NCBI GenBank assembly: GCA_025965195.1 | Contig: JAOPXK010000128.1 | Coordinates: forward strand, 1-49,969 | Direction of reading: 5' to 3' | Origin: Marmoricola sp. | Lineage (GTDB): Bacteria; Actinomycetota; Actinomycetes; Propionibacteriales; Nocardioidaceae | Length of the DNA: 49,969 nt | Shown here: piece by piece, positions 1-14,991 of the stretch | How the letters are laid out: the number at the start of each line of letters is the position of its first letter | How positions within the stretch are numbered: the first letter of the stretch is position 1 | Program-made: the position numbers and the translations under genes | Notes under the pieces: model-generated | Told to the model about the DNA's origin: nothing | The model's input: the letters and a program-made list of their open reading frames with translations, nothing else | Databases searched by the model: none

Positions 1-120
1 TCACGTGTTACTCACCCGTTCGCCGCTCGTGTACTCCCGAAGGAGCCTTACCGCTCGACTTGCATGTGTTAAGCACGCCGCCAGCGTTCGTCCTGAGCCA
101 GGATCAAACTCTCCATTGAA
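1..120 (-). rRNA. rrs: 16S ribosomal RNA, 5' end only
   Basis: The reverse complement carries the near-universal 16S 5' sequence GAGTTTGATCCTGGCTCAG, followed by the AACGCTGGCGGCGTGCTTAA segment and then GTCGAGCGGTAAGG. The gene runs off the left edge of the window, so only about 120 of roughly 1,500 nt are present. The V1 region and its flanks look like Nocardioides and relatives, judged from memory rather than a search. The exact mature 5' end is not determined and could be a few bases either side of 120. Confidence 0.97.
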
Positions 121-377
121 ATCTAGCGCCAGTCGCTTTCGCTTCTGGCAATTCTAGGATGTTTGCCCCGGCAAGAGTGTCTCGCCAGCGGGAGTCCCGA
201 AGGACCCCGTTGTGTTGACGAAACGTCTTACCAAAGGAACCATCAGCTCATCGCAGGCCGAAGCCTTTGATTTGCCGACGGGCTTTCAAATTAATTCGTC
301 GACTTTTGGCACACTGTTGAGTTCTCAAGGATCAAGCGCGCACCGTGTTCGGCCTCTCGGCTTTGCATCGGGGCAAC
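121..377 (-). other. 16S rRNA precursor leader with conserved motif and hairpins
   Basis: This is the transcribed leader between the proximal rRNA promoter and the 16S gene. At 308-330 it holds the TTGAGAACTCAACAGTG-type motif that recurs before actinobacterial 16S genes and is usually discussed with antitermination and processing. At 123-157 a stem (CTAG/CTAG outer, GCCAG/CTGGC inner) directly abuts the mature 5' end, and at 190-208 a GGGGTCC/GGACTCCC stem closes on a UUCG tetraloop. The open frame at 212-478 on the other strand is not a gene. Confidence 0.75.
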
Positions 378-384
378 CTGCAGA

Positions 385-413
385 AACTTACCCGGTCTCG
401 ATCGGCCAGTCAA
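385..413 (-). promoter_or_regulatory. rRNA promoter, proximal
   Basis: On the minus strand a -35 TTGACT (408-413) and a -10 TAAGTT (385-390) are separated by exactly 17 bp. This is close to the principal sigma factor consensus and would start transcription near 378. Confidence 0.8.
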
Positions 414-589
414 ATCGGCTTCTCGGGGCCTGGCCCCCGGCACAGACGATCCCTACCGAGCCGGTTCGAGGCCGCTAGTGCGCGCACTCGTCCCACCTCG
501 GTTTGAGGTGTTAGTGAAGGGGTTTCGCCTCGGGCCGGACACCCGGCCTCTCGGCCTTGCGTCCCGCCGCACCGTGGCGACAAGACAGA

Positions 590-618
590 ACATTAGGGAG
601 TTCCGCGGGGCCCGTCAA
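590..618 (-). promoter_or_regulatory. rRNA promoter, distal
   Basis: On the minus strand a -35 TTGACG (613-618) and a -10 TAATGT (590-595) are again separated by 17 bp. The pair lies about 205 bp upstream of the proximal promoter and about 20 bp past the stop of the oxidase gene. Between the two promoters (378-580) I see only untranslated sequence, including a GGCCGAGAGGCC hairpin. Confidence 0.8.
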
Positions 619-639
619 ATCGAGTCGGAGTGGCCCCGG

Positions 640-1710
640 TCACACCGGACGTTTACGCAGGTCAACCCCGGTTTGGACGCTCATCGGCACCAATCCGGGC
701 GTGTCCGCAAGGCTGGCAGCCCCGCTCAGACGCATCGCCTCGGTGAGCTCGGTCCTGAAGGACTCGAGCAGGGTCGCCACGCCGAATTGGCCGTCCAACG
801 CCAGTGCCCACAGCACGGGCCGTCCGACGAACGCCGCGGTGGCTCCCAGGGCCGTTGCCAAAACGAGATCAAGGCCGCTGCGAACGCCACCGTCGACGTA
901 CACCTCGGCGGCTCGGCCAACCGAACTCACGATGTCTGGGAGGGCCGCGACCGTCGACACGGTGCGGTCGAGCTGACGGCCGCCATGGTTGGAGACCCAG
1001 ATGGCTGCCGCGCCGGCCTGGACGCAGCGGCGCGCGTCGTCGGGTCGGAGTACCCCCTTGACCACGACGGGGAGCCCGGTGTGCTTCTGGATCCAGTCGA
1101 TGTCGGCGGGTCCGAGGTCGAGTGCCTTCCCCGAACCCGGCAGGTCGTCGTACGCCGGATCGAAGTTCGCCCGGAGCATGCCCGGATCGAGTCCTTCCCA
1201 GATCGTCGGGCCGTCGTCGTACTTGGTGCCGACGACAGGCGTGTCCACCGTCAGCACGACGGCCCGCGCACCCGCCTCCACCGCCCTCGCCAGCAGCGGC
1301 TCGGCGATCGACCGGTCCTGCGGCAGGTAGGCCTGTAGCCACCACGCTGCTCCGGTCGTACCGATCTCGGCGAACGTCGTGCCGGCGTTGCTCGAGACAA
1401 CCATCAACGAGCCGGCTTCGGCCACCGCGCGCGCCACCGCGAGCTCGCCATCGGGGTGCGCCATCCGCTGCAGGGTCGTCGGCGCCATGCCCAGGGGAAG
1501 AGTGACCGCGGTGCCGAGCATGCTGGTGCCCAGCACGGGGTCTGTGACGTCTTGTAGGACCCGGGGAGCAACCCGAAGGCCTTCCCATGCCGCCGCCGCT
1601 TCCGCGGCGCTCACACCGCCGCGAGCACCCTGTGCGAAATACCGGTGGACCAGCTCCGGCAGGACGTCACGAGCGCGTGCCTCGATGGAATCCAGCCAGC
1701 GCTCGGTCAT
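640..1710 (-). CDS. FMN-dependent alpha-hydroxy-acid oxidase/dehydrogenase
   Basis: A 356-residue member of the (S)-2-hydroxy-acid oxidase TIM-barrel family, which oxidises compounds such as lactate or glycolate to 2-oxo acids using FMN. Visible family features are the flavin-contacting Lys in VVVKGV (K218), the active-site block SNHGGRQLD with the catalytic base His242 and substrate-binding Arg245, and the FMN phosphate sites DGGVRSG (273-279) and GRP (297-299). Length is typical and there is no signal peptide. The ATG lies 5 nt beyond the tyrS stop, so it probably shares the tyrS transcript. The actual substrate cannot be read from sequence; lactate 2-monooxygenase, lactate dehydrogenase and other branches remain possible. 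Confidence 0.85.
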   Translation of the reverse strand: MTERWLDSIEARARDVLPELVHRYFAQGARGGVSAAEAAAAWEGLRVAPRVLQDVTDPVLGTSMLGTAVTLPLGMAPTTLQRMAHPDGELAVARAVAEAGSLMVVSSNAGTTFAEIGTTGAAWWLQAYLPQDRSIAEPLLARAVEAGARAVVLTVDTPVVGTKYDDGPTIWEGLDPGMLRANFDPAYDDLPGSGKALDLGPADIDWIQKHTGLPVVVKGVLRPDDARRCVQAGAAAIWVSNHGGRQLDRTVSTVAALPDIVSSVGRAAEVYVDGGVRSGLDLVLATALGATAAFVGRPVLWALALDGQFGVATLLESFRTELTEAMRLSGAASLADTPGLVPMSVQTGVDLRKRPV

Positions 1711-1715
1711 CGGAC

Positions 1716-2984
<1,269 letters not shown>

Positions 2985-3062
2985 AAGTGTTGGAGCCTTC
3001 CGGTCATTGACAGCACTGCAGGGCCAAGCCTGCCTCATCGACCAATGTCGTGCCCAGCGGGA

Positions 3063-3641
3063 TTACGCCTCGGGACTCCAGTGCGGGTCGCGGCCGGACT
3101 TGGCGAGCATCTTGTGGAGGGCCGGCGCGTCATCGGGAACCTCGACCACCGGAGCGAAGATGTTGGCGTCGCGGCCCATCTGGCCGATCTGGTCGAGGAC
3201 CTCGTCGGCCTGCGCGACGGCTGCTTCGTCGTATGAGACCTGCTGGCCGGTGCCTCGGGCCAGATCCCAGCCGTGCAGCACCAGCTCGACGTACGCCATG
3301 TCGCCGGCGCCCTGCTTGGGCATCTCGGAGTCATCGACCATCCCGTCCCAGGCCTCGTCGCGGGACCAGCCATCGGCCACCCCGAGGAGTTGTCCCGACA
3401 GCGCGCCGCGCCAGTCTCCGTGCAGGTAGTCGCCACCGGTGCCCCACGGATCCTCGGGATCGCGGGCCTCGCCCGCTCCCAGCCGCCGCATCGCCTCGGA
3501 GGTGCCGAGGAAGTGATTGGTCAGCTCCCGCACGGTGTACTCCGAACACGGGCTCGGCGCATCGAGCTGGTCGTCGCGAACTCCGGCCACCACCGGCTGC
3601 AGTGCATCGGCAACGCTGCGGAAATGGTCCTTGCTGGCCAT
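3063..3641 (-). CDS. TIGR03086-type metal-binding (DinB/MDMPI-fold) protein
   Basis: A 192-residue protein of the mycothiol-dependent maleylpyruvate isomerase N-terminal (DinB-like four-helix) type. The usual three-residue metal site is suggested by His in LTNHFLG and in VLHGWDLARGTG, and the motif HGWDLARATG is typical of the TIGR03086 subgroup. These proteins are often assumed to use mycothiol or a divalent metal, but most have no assigned reaction. The start at 3641 is supported by a GGGAGGG Shine-Dalgarno 4 nt upstream; the longer in-frame opening is not coding. The Met/Asp-rich C-terminus reads through cleanly to the stop. Confidence 0.75.
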   Translation of the reverse strand: MASKDHFRSVADALQPVVAGVRDDQLDAPSPCSEYTVRELTNHFLGTSEAMRRLGAGEARDPEDPWGTGGDYLHGDWRGALSGQLLGVADGWSRDEAWDGMVDDSEMPKQGAGDMAYVELVLHGWDLARGTGQQVSYDEAAVAQADEVLDQIGQMGRDANIFAPVVEVPDDAPALHKMLAKSGRDPHWSPEA

Positions 3642-3702
3642 CGTCCCTCCCGGAATCGGTTGCCTCCACCATGGCCGAGGACGTACGCCGACACAAGGCC
3701 GG

Positions 3703-4329
3703 TCAGGTGGTACGGCGGAGCAGGTGCTCGCGTGCCCGGCCGTCACCGGGTGCGTTTCTGTCGACCAGGTGATCGGCGATCTGCCCACGGTGCTCGGTCG
3801 ACTTGTTGCCGCCGTACTTCTGCTTCGCGCGCACGGAGTCGATCCTCAGCCGCAGACCCCGGATGCCTGGCAGCAGCCGGCGGTCGCTCTCGATCGCCGG
3901 GCTCGGCGTGATGCGGGTGCTCGTCGACGGCTCGAAGTGACCGAGCTGGAGGGCCAGGATCTCGGCCAGCTCGCCGGGATCGTCGACAACCTCGGCGGTG
4001 CAGAGCAGCTGGACGCTCGTGTAGTAGGACGTCGGAACGCCGAGGTCGGGATCGGTGCCGGGGTTGGCGTTCCAGGCCGCTTCGACATACGCCCAGTCGG
4101 CGGTGACTGCGAGCACCACCTTCGGGTCCTGCTCGAGTGCCTTCCAGACCGGGTTCGGCCGCGCGAGATGGAGCAGCACGGTCGCGTCCGTGTCGTACAG
4201 GAAATGCGTCGGTACGACGACCGGATAGCCGTCGACGTGACCGGCTGTCACCAGCTGGCCGAAGTCGATCGAGCGGAGGGCAGCCTGCCATTCGGTGCGA
4301 GTGGCTTCGTCCCAGGGGTGGATCAGCAC
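3703..4329 (-). CDS. PaiB-like FMN-binding protein
   Basis: A 208-residue split-barrel flavoprotein resembling the FMN-binding negative transcriptional regulators of the PaiB type. Seen in sequence: VPTHFLYD after the first strand pair, HLARPNPVWKAL, the ADWAYVEAAW segment matching the family's AYVSPSWY block, VPTSYYTSVQL, and near the C-terminus SVRAKQKYGGNK, matching the conserved R.KxKLSQN block. The start is a GTG at 4329 with AGGTGAA just upstream. Despite the family name, no helix-turn-helix is visible, and a flavin reductase-like role is as likely as regulation. Confidence 0.75.
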   Translation of the reverse strand: MLIHPWDEATRTEWQAALRSIDFGQLVTAGHVDGYPVVVPTHFLYDTDATVLLHLARPNPVWKALEQDPKVVLAVTADWAYVEAAWNANPGTDPDLGVPTSYYTSVQLLCTAEVVDDPGELAEILALQLGHFEPSTSTRITPSPAIESDRRLLPGIRGLRLRIDSVRAKQKYGGNKSTEHRGQIADHLVDRNAPGDGRAREHLLRRTT

Positions 4330-4382
4330 TGGTTCACCTCACCCTGTTCGAACATTGGCTCGTCATCGGACCATCATCGGCA

Positions 4383-4982
4383 TCATCCTTGCGCCTTGCG
4401 CGTCCGGACGACGGCGGGGCGGTAGGTCGAGACCGTCGGGTCCCCGTCGATCCAGAACCGCCATGGCCGGTCGGCTGCTCCGCGCAGACCGACCCGCGGT
4501 CCCGTCGCGAAGGTCGGCTCCGGCTCCCCGGACAGCTGCAGGGTCAGTACGCCGCTGCGGAGGTCCGCGGTGTTGTCGGAGAGATCGATGTCCAGGGCCT
4601 TGCACAGCCGCGCAGGTCCCCGCGCCAGGTCCCGGTCCCTCGACTTCGGCCGCCTGCTCCGCGCGGTCTCGAGGCCGTCGATGATCTCGCCGGCGCGGAC
4701 GAGTACAGCGCTCGCGGTCCCTTCCGGCCCGACGACCACATTGCAGCAGTGGTGCATCCCGTAGGTGAAGTAGACGTAGAGATGGCCCGGCTCGCCGTAC
4801 ATGATCTCGTTGCGCCTGGTCGGTCCGTTGAACGCGTGCGAGCCGGGGTCGTTGGGACCGTCGTACGCCTCGACCTCGGTGACCCGGACGGCCACCGCGC
4901 CCTTCCGGAGCACGGCATTGAGCAGCCGGGGAGCAACGTCGAGCACCGGACCGTCGAGGAGAGCCTGCAGGTCAGCCGACAT
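4383..4982 (-). CDS. mpg: 3-methyladenine DNA glycosylase (AAG/Mpg type)
   Basis: Monofunctional base-excision glycosylase removing alkylated purines from DNA. The 199-residue product has the catalytic-Glu segment VTEVEAYDG, the SHAFNGPTRRN block, MYGEPGHLYVYFTYGMHHCCNVV and the RGPARLCKAL segment, all diagnostic of the AAG family. The start at 4982 gives MSADLQALLDG and overlaps the end of the upstream hydrolase gene by 11 nt, with GGGAAG placed as ribosome-binding site, so the two are likely translationally coupled. Confidence 0.93.
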   Translation of the reverse strand: MSADLQALLDGPVLDVAPRLLNAVLRKGAVAVRVTEVEAYDGPNDPGSHAFNGPTRRNEIMYGEPGHLYVYFTYGMHHCCNVVVGPEGTASAVLVRAGEIIDGLETARSRRPKSRDRDLARGPARLCKALDIDLSDNTADLRSGVLTLQLSGEPEPTFATGPRVGLRGAADRPWRFWIDGDPTVSTYRPAVVRTRKAQG

Positions 4983-5670
4983 CGCTTCCCTGCAGGAAGG
5001 CGCGGACGGCTCGGACAAACTCTGCAAGGGCATAGCGGTGCACGTGATGGCCGACATCGATCGTCACCAGCGCACAGTTCGGGATCCGGCCGGCGACGTC
5101 GGCGAGCAGATCCTGCGGGATGTGGCTCGCGGAACCGCCCGCAACCATCAGCGTTGGCGCGCTGATGCGCGCGAGTCCCTCCCACCACGACGAGTCGGGA
5201 TCGCGTAGCTCGTCGTTGACGGACACCAGTGCCTGCCAGTCGAACGGCAGCGCGCCCTCAGGCCGGCTCCTCGGGGGCGCCTGGTCTCTCGGGACGGGCG
5301 GCGGCGTGTCCTCGAGGATCAGCCTCTCGAACCGGTCCGGGTGTCCCTCGGCGAGGAGATACGCGACGGCCCCTCCCATCGAGTGACCGACCAGGATGCT
5401 GCGTTCCAGTCCGAGCTGGTCGAGTACGCCGAGGACGTCATCGCGCATCAGCTCGAAGGAGTAGCTGCCCGGCCAGGAGCTGGCACCGTGACCACGAAGG
5501 TCGATCGCAACGACCCGGAACGAGCCCTCGAACTCCTCGCGAACCGCGTACCAGTCCGAACCCTGCTCACCGAGCGCGTGGAGCAGCACCATCGGCGGGG
5601 CGTCGGCGGGTCCGCTGATCGTGCAGGCCAGCCGGACGTTGCCGACGGTGACGTCGATGCGTTCAGTCAT
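4972..5670 (-). CDS. alpha/beta hydrolase
   Basis: A 232-residue single-domain alpha/beta-hydrolase fold protein. The nucleophile elbow is GHSMGG with Ser97, the oxyanion segment is LLHALGEQ near residue 30, DLRGHG follows at 57-62, and a C-terminal GHHVHRY supplies the likely catalytic His. No signal peptide or membrane segment is evident. It starts 9 nt after the argH stop and may be the next gene on the arginine transcript, but nothing ties it to arginine synthesis. The substrate is unknown. Confidence 0.8.
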   Translation of the reverse strand: MTERIDVTVGNVRLACTISGPADAPPMVLLHALGEQGSDWYAVREEFEGSFRVVAIDLRGHGASSWPGSYSFELMRDDVLGVLDQLGLERSILVGHSMGGAVAYLLAEGHPDRFERLILEDTPPPVPRDQAPPRSRPEGALPFDWQALVSVNDELRDPDSSWWEGLARISAPTLMVAGGSASHIPQDLLADVAGRIPNCALVTIDVGHHVHRYALAEFVRAVRAFLQGSDVG

Positions 5671-5679
5671 CCCGCGAGG

Positions 5680-9170
<3,491 letters not shown>

Positions 9171-9174
<4 letters not shown>

Positions 9175-10088
9175 GAGACCAACCAGGTGAGGATCGCCTT
9201 CTGGGCGTGCCTGCGGTTCTCGGCCTCGTCCCAGACGACGCTCTGCGGTCCGTCGATGACCTCCGCGGTGATCTCCTTGCCGCGGTACGCCGGCAGGCAG
9301 TGCAGCACGATCGCGCCGTCCGCGCCCTTGCCGAGCAGGCTCTGGTTGAGCTGCCAGGGCTCGAAGATCTCGGCGCGGTCGCCGGCCTCGGACTCCTTGC
9401 CCATCGAGATCCAGGTGTCCGTCGCGATCACGTCGGCACCGGTGGCGGCATCGACGGGATCGGCGACGAAGTCGGCGGAGCCACCGGTGGTGGCGGCGAT
9501 CTGCTGAGCCTTCTTGAGCAGCTCGGTGTCCGGCTCGTAGCCGGCCGGTCCACTGACCCGCACGTGCATGCCTGCGGTCGCTCCGGAGAGCAGGTAGGAC
9601 AGCGACATGTTGCAGGCCGAGTCGCCGAGGAAGGTCAGCGTCTGACCCTTCAGGTCCCCCCGGTGCTCGCGGATCGTCTGCAGGTCGGCGAGGGTCTGGC
9701 AGGGGTGGAACTGGTCGGTCAGGGCGTTCACGACGGGTACGCCGGCGTTGTCGGCCATCTCCTGGAGCCGGGACTGGTCGAAGGTCCGCCAGACGATGGC
9801 GCTGGCCGTGCGGCCGAGCACCCGGGCCGTGTCGGCGATCGACTCACGGACGCCGATCTGCGCGAGGTTGCCGTCGATGACCATCGGGAAGCCGCCCAGC
9901 TCCGCAATGCCCGCAACGAAGCTCGACTGCGTCCGCAGGGTCGGCTTGTCGAAGAGCACGGCGATGGTCTTCGGGCCGGCGAGCGGCTTCTCGTCGTACG
10001 GCGTCTGCTTGAGCCGCGCGGCCAGGTCGAGGATCGCGGCCTGCTCGGCGGGAGTCAGGTCGTCGTCGCGGAGGAAGTGGCGGATCAC
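9171..10088 (-). CDS. argF: ornithine carbamoyltransferase
   Basis: Transfers the carbamoyl group to ornithine, giving citrulline. The GTG at 10088 gives [16 protein letters not shown], the N-terminus typical of actinobacterial ArgF, and overlaps the argD stop as GTGA; 305 residues. Visible motifs: FHPCQ, DTWISMG and the ornithine-site HCLP (263-266). The carbamoyl-phosphate loop, normally STRTR, reads KPTLRTQ (48-54): Arg52 and Thr53 are kept, but the preceding Thr and the final Arg are replaced by Leu51 and Gln54. Given its operon position I still call it ArgF. Confidence 0.93.
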
Positions 10089-11269
10089 CCGAACGCTCCG
10101 TCCAGGATCGCCGGCCACGCCTCGAGGAAGGCCGCGGCGTCGTCGGCGGTGAGCACAAGCGGAGGCGCGAGCCGGATCCGCTCCGGTGTCGGGTTGTTGA
10201 TGATGAAGCCCGCCTTGAGCGCAGCCGCGGTGACCTCAGCCGACAGCGGTTCGGTGAGGTCGAGCCCGATCAGCAGGCCCTCTCCCCTGACCTCGGCGAC
10301 CCGCGGGTCGGCAGCAAGGCCGTCGCGGATCTTCTGGCCGAGCACGGTGACGTGCTCGAGCAGGTCCTCGTCCTCGATCACGCCGATGACGGCGAGCGCG
10401 GCCGCGCAGGCAACCGGGTTGCCACCGAAGGTGGTGCCGTGGTTGCCGGGCTGCAGCAGGTCGGCAGCGGCGCCCGTTGCGATGCAGGCGCCGATCGGGA
10501 AGCCGCCGGCGAGCCCCTTGGCCACCGTGACGACGTCCGCGGCGACATCGGAGTTGAACCACTTGCCGGTCCGGCCGATGCCGGTCTGGATCTCGTCGAG
10601 CCAGAGCAACGCACCGTTGTGGGTGGCGATCCTGCGAGCCTCGGCCAGGTAGCCCGGCGGAGGTACCACGACCCCGGCCTCGCCCTGGATCGGCTCGAGC
10701 ACGATCGCTGCCGTCTGGTCGGTGACAGCGGCCTCGAGAGCGGCCACATCGCCGTACGGCACGAAGGTGACGTTGCCGGGCAACGGCTCGAATGGTTCGC
10801 GGTAGGCAGCCTTGGCCGTCAGCGCGAGTGCGCCCATCGTCCGGCCGTGGAACGCGTCCTCTGCGGCGACGAGGTGGGTACGGCCGGTGCGACGGGTCAG
10901 CTTGAACGCTGCCTCGTTGGCCTCGGTGCCCGAGTTGGTGAAGAAGACCTTGCCGGCCTCGCGTCCGCTCGACGCAGGGACGAGCAGGGCGAGGAGCTTC
11001 TCGGCGAGCTCGATCTGCGGCTGGGTGGCGAAGAAGTTCGACACGTGGCCGAGGGTCTGGAGCTGTGCGGTGATCGCATCGACGAGCGTCGGATGCGCAT
11101 GGCCGAGCGCGTTCACCGCGATGCCACCGAGCAGGTCGACGTACTCCTTGCCGTCGGCGTCCCAGACGTGGGCGCCGTCGCCGCGGGTCAGGATGAGCTT
11201 GGGCGGCCCGAAGGTGTTCATCAGCGACTCGGCGTACCGGCTCTGGAGATCTGTCTGCTCGTCACTCAT
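10085..11269 (-). CDS. argD: acetylornithine aminotransferase
   Basis: PLP-dependent class III aminotransferase making N-acetylornithine. The product is 394 residues from the ATG at 11269 ([12 protein letters not shown]), which overlaps the argB stop by 8 nt. Features are SGTEANEAA (113-121) for the PLP phosphate, DAFHGRTMG (138-146), [12 protein letters not shown] (224-235) and the Schiff-base Lys251 in VAKGLAGG. Length and motif spacing are normal for ArgD. Confidence 0.96.
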   Translation of the reverse strand: MSDEQTDLQSRYAESLMNTFGPPKLILTRGDGAHVWDADGKEYVDLLGGIAVNALGHAHPTLVDAITAQLQTLGHVSNFFATQPQIELAEKLLALLVPASSGREAGKVFFTNSGTEANEAAFKLTRRTGRTHLVAAEDAFHGRTMGALALTAKAAYREPFEPLPGNVTFVPYGDVAALEAAVTDQTAAIVLEPIQGEAGVVVPPPGYLAEARRIATHNGALLWLDEIQTGIGRTGKWFNSDVAADVVTVAKGLAGGFPIGACIATGAAADLLQPGNHGTTFGGNPVACAAALAVIGVIEDEDLLEHVTVLGQKIRDGLAADPRVAEVRGEGLLIGLDLTEPLSAEVTAAALKAGFIINNPTPERIRLAPPLVLTADDAAAFLEAWPAILDGAFG

Positions 11270-12167
11270 AGCTACGCGCCTTTCTGGTTTTCGTCTCCAC
11301 CCCGGGCAGCACCTGGGTGCCGACCCCTTCGGGGGTGAAGATCTCGAGAAGTACGGCGTGCGGCTCGCGGCCGTCGACAACGGTCGCTCGCGGCACCCCT
11401 TCCTTGACTGCCTTCAGGCAGGCCGTCATCTTCGGCACCATCCCGCTGGACAGCGTCGGCATCAGCTCCTCGAGTGACTCGGGGCTGATCTCGCCGATCA
11501 CGTCGTCACTCTCCGGCCAGTCGAGGTAGAGGCCCTCGACGTCGGTGAGCACGAGCAGCTTCTCGGCCTTCAGGGCAACGGCGAGTGCGGCCGCGGCAGT
11601 GTCGGCGTTGACGTTGTGCACGGCGCCCGACGGGTCCGGGGCGACCGAGGAGATCACCGGGATCCGGCCGGCCTCGATCACATCGAGGACGGCCTCGGGA
11701 CGGACATGGGCGACTTCGCCGACGAGCCCGAGGTCGACCTCTTCGCCATCGATGATGGTCCCGGTGCGCCGGGCGGTGAAGAGGCCACCGTCCTCACCGG
11801 ACAGCCCGACAGCAAGCGGGCCGTGCTGGTTGAGCAGGCCGACGAGCTCGCGCTGGACCTGGCCAACGAGCACCATCCGGACGATCTCCATCGCCTCGTC
11901 GGTGGTGACCCGCAGGCCGCCCTTGAACTCGCTCTCGATGCCGAGCCGGTCGAGCATCCTGGAGATCTGGGGCCCACCGCCGTGCACGACGACCGGCTTG
12001 AAGCCTGCGAAGCGGAGGAACGCGATGTCCTCGGCGAACGCCACCTTCAGCTTGTCGTCGGTCATGGCGTTGCCGCCGTACTTCACCACGATGATCTTGC
12101 CGTGGTACTTCATCAGCCACGGGAGCGCGGCCGCGAGGGTTGCCGCCTTGGCGGGATCCGGCTTCAT
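11262..12167 (-). CDS. argB: acetylglutamate kinase
   Basis: Phosphorylates N-acetylglutamate, usually the arginine-feedback step. It has 301 residues from the ATG at 12167. It shows the amino-acid-kinase glycine loop VVKYGGNAM (27-35), [10 protein letters not shown] for substrate binding and [11 protein letters not shown] with an ATP-site Asp. The 37-nt gap to argJ is the largest within the front half of the operon. Whether the arginine-sensitive N-terminal helix is functional cannot be judged by eye. Confidence 0.96.
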   Translation of the reverse strand: MKPDPAKAATLAAALPWLMKYHGKIIVVKYGGNAMTDDKLKVAFAEDIAFLRFAGFKPVVVHGGGPQISRMLDRLGIESEFKGGLRVTTDEAMEIVRMVLVGQVQRELVGLLNQHGPLAVGLSGEDGGLFTARRTGTIIDGEEVDLGLVGEVAHVRPEAVLDVIEAGRIPVISSVAPDPSGAVHNVNADTAAAALAVALKAEKLLVLTDVEGLYLDWPESDDVIGEISPESLEELMPTLSSGMVPKMTACLKAVKEGVPRATVVDGREPHAVLLEIFTPEGVGTQVLPGVETKTRKARSYE

Positions 12168-12204
12168 TTCGGGGTCCCTACGGAATCGGGGGCGTCGGGT
12201 GACT

Positions 12205-13352
12205 TCATGAGGAGTACGCGCTGTTCTCGTGCACATAGGCGTGCGTCAGGTCGTTGGTCCACACCGTCGCCTGCTCGGTGCCGGACTTCAGGTCGATCGT
12301 GACGGTGACCTGCCTGGGCTTGAGGTCGACGCCAGCGGGGTCCTCGGCAGGCTCGGACGACTTGCAGACCCAGACGTCGTTCATCGCGACATCGAGGTCG
12401 GCCGGGTCGAACGCTGCTTGCGTCGTACCGATGCTGGCGAGCACCCGGCCCCAGTTGGGGTCGTTGCCGAAGACGGCTGCCTTGAAGAGGTTGCTCCGGG
12501 CGATGCTCCGCCCGACCTCGACGGCGTCGTCCTCGGACGCTGCGTTGATCGTGGTGATGGCGATCTCGTGATCGGCTCCCTCAGCATCCCCGAGGAGCTG
12601 CATCGCGAGGTCGGAGCAGGTCTTGGTGAGGGCAGCGGTGAACGCCTCCTCGGTCGGCCGGAGTCCGGAAGCGCCACTGGCCATCACGGTGACGGTGTCG
12701 TTGGTGCTCATGCAGCCGTCGGAGTCGAGGCGGTCGAAGCTGACCCTCGTCGACGCCTTGAGCGCGCGATCCAGGGTCTCCGCGTCGATGTCGGCATCGG
12801 TGGTGATGACGACCAGCATGGTCGCGAGCGCGGGGGCCAGCATGCCGGCGCCCTTCGCCATCCCGCCGATGCTCCATCCATCGCCTTCGACGACCGTCTG
12901 CTTGGAGACCGAGTCGGTGGTCATGATCGCGTGGGCCGCGTCGTCTCCCCCGTCGGCGTCAAGGGCAGCGAGACAGCCGTCGACGCCGTCGAGCAGGTTC
13001 TGCCTCGGGTTCTTCAGCCCGATCAGACCGGTCGAGCAGACGATCACGTCGATCGCGCCGACGCCCAGGCCGCTGGCGACCTGTTCGGCAACCGCGTGCG
13101 TGGTCTGGAAGCCGTCGGCGCCGGTGTAGCAGTTGGCTCCGCCGGAGTTCAGGACGACCGCCTTGACGACCCCGTCCTTGACGACCTGCTTGCTCCACAG
13201 CACCGGGTTCGCCAGGCAGCGATTGGTCGTGAAGACCGTCGCGCTGGCCGAGCTCGGTCCCTCGTTGACGACGAGGGCGACGTCCTTGGCGCCGGTTGAC
13301 TTCAAGCCGGCTGCGACACCGGCGGCCTTGAATCCCTTGGGGTGGGTGACGC

Positions 13353-13356
<4 letters not shown>
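12205..13356 (-). CDS. argJ: bifunctional ornithine acetyltransferase / N-acetylglutamate synthase
   Basis: Recycles the acetyl group from acetylornithine to glutamate. The 383-residue precursor self-cleaves in this family at an Ala-Thr bond inside a KGxGM.AP..ATML block; here that is [14 protein letters not shown] with the bond at Ala178-Thr179, so the nucleophilic Thr is intact. FTTNRC and [10 protein letters not shown] are also present. The ATG at 13356 overlaps the stop of the ACT-domain gene as ATGA. Whether it also makes acetylglutamate from acetyl-CoA cannot be told. Confidence 0.95.
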
Positions 13357-14988
<1,632 letters not shown>

Positions 14989-14991
14989 GGG

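Noticed and set aside
212-478. 88-codon plus-strand frame near the 16S gene
   Set aside because: It is opposite the rRNA leader and crosses the proximal rRNA promoter; no ribosome-binding site or family resemblance.
2985-3062. T-box leader before tyrS
   Set aside because: The gap to the upstream gene is 78 nt, too short, and the conserved T-box antiterminator bulge sequence is not seen.
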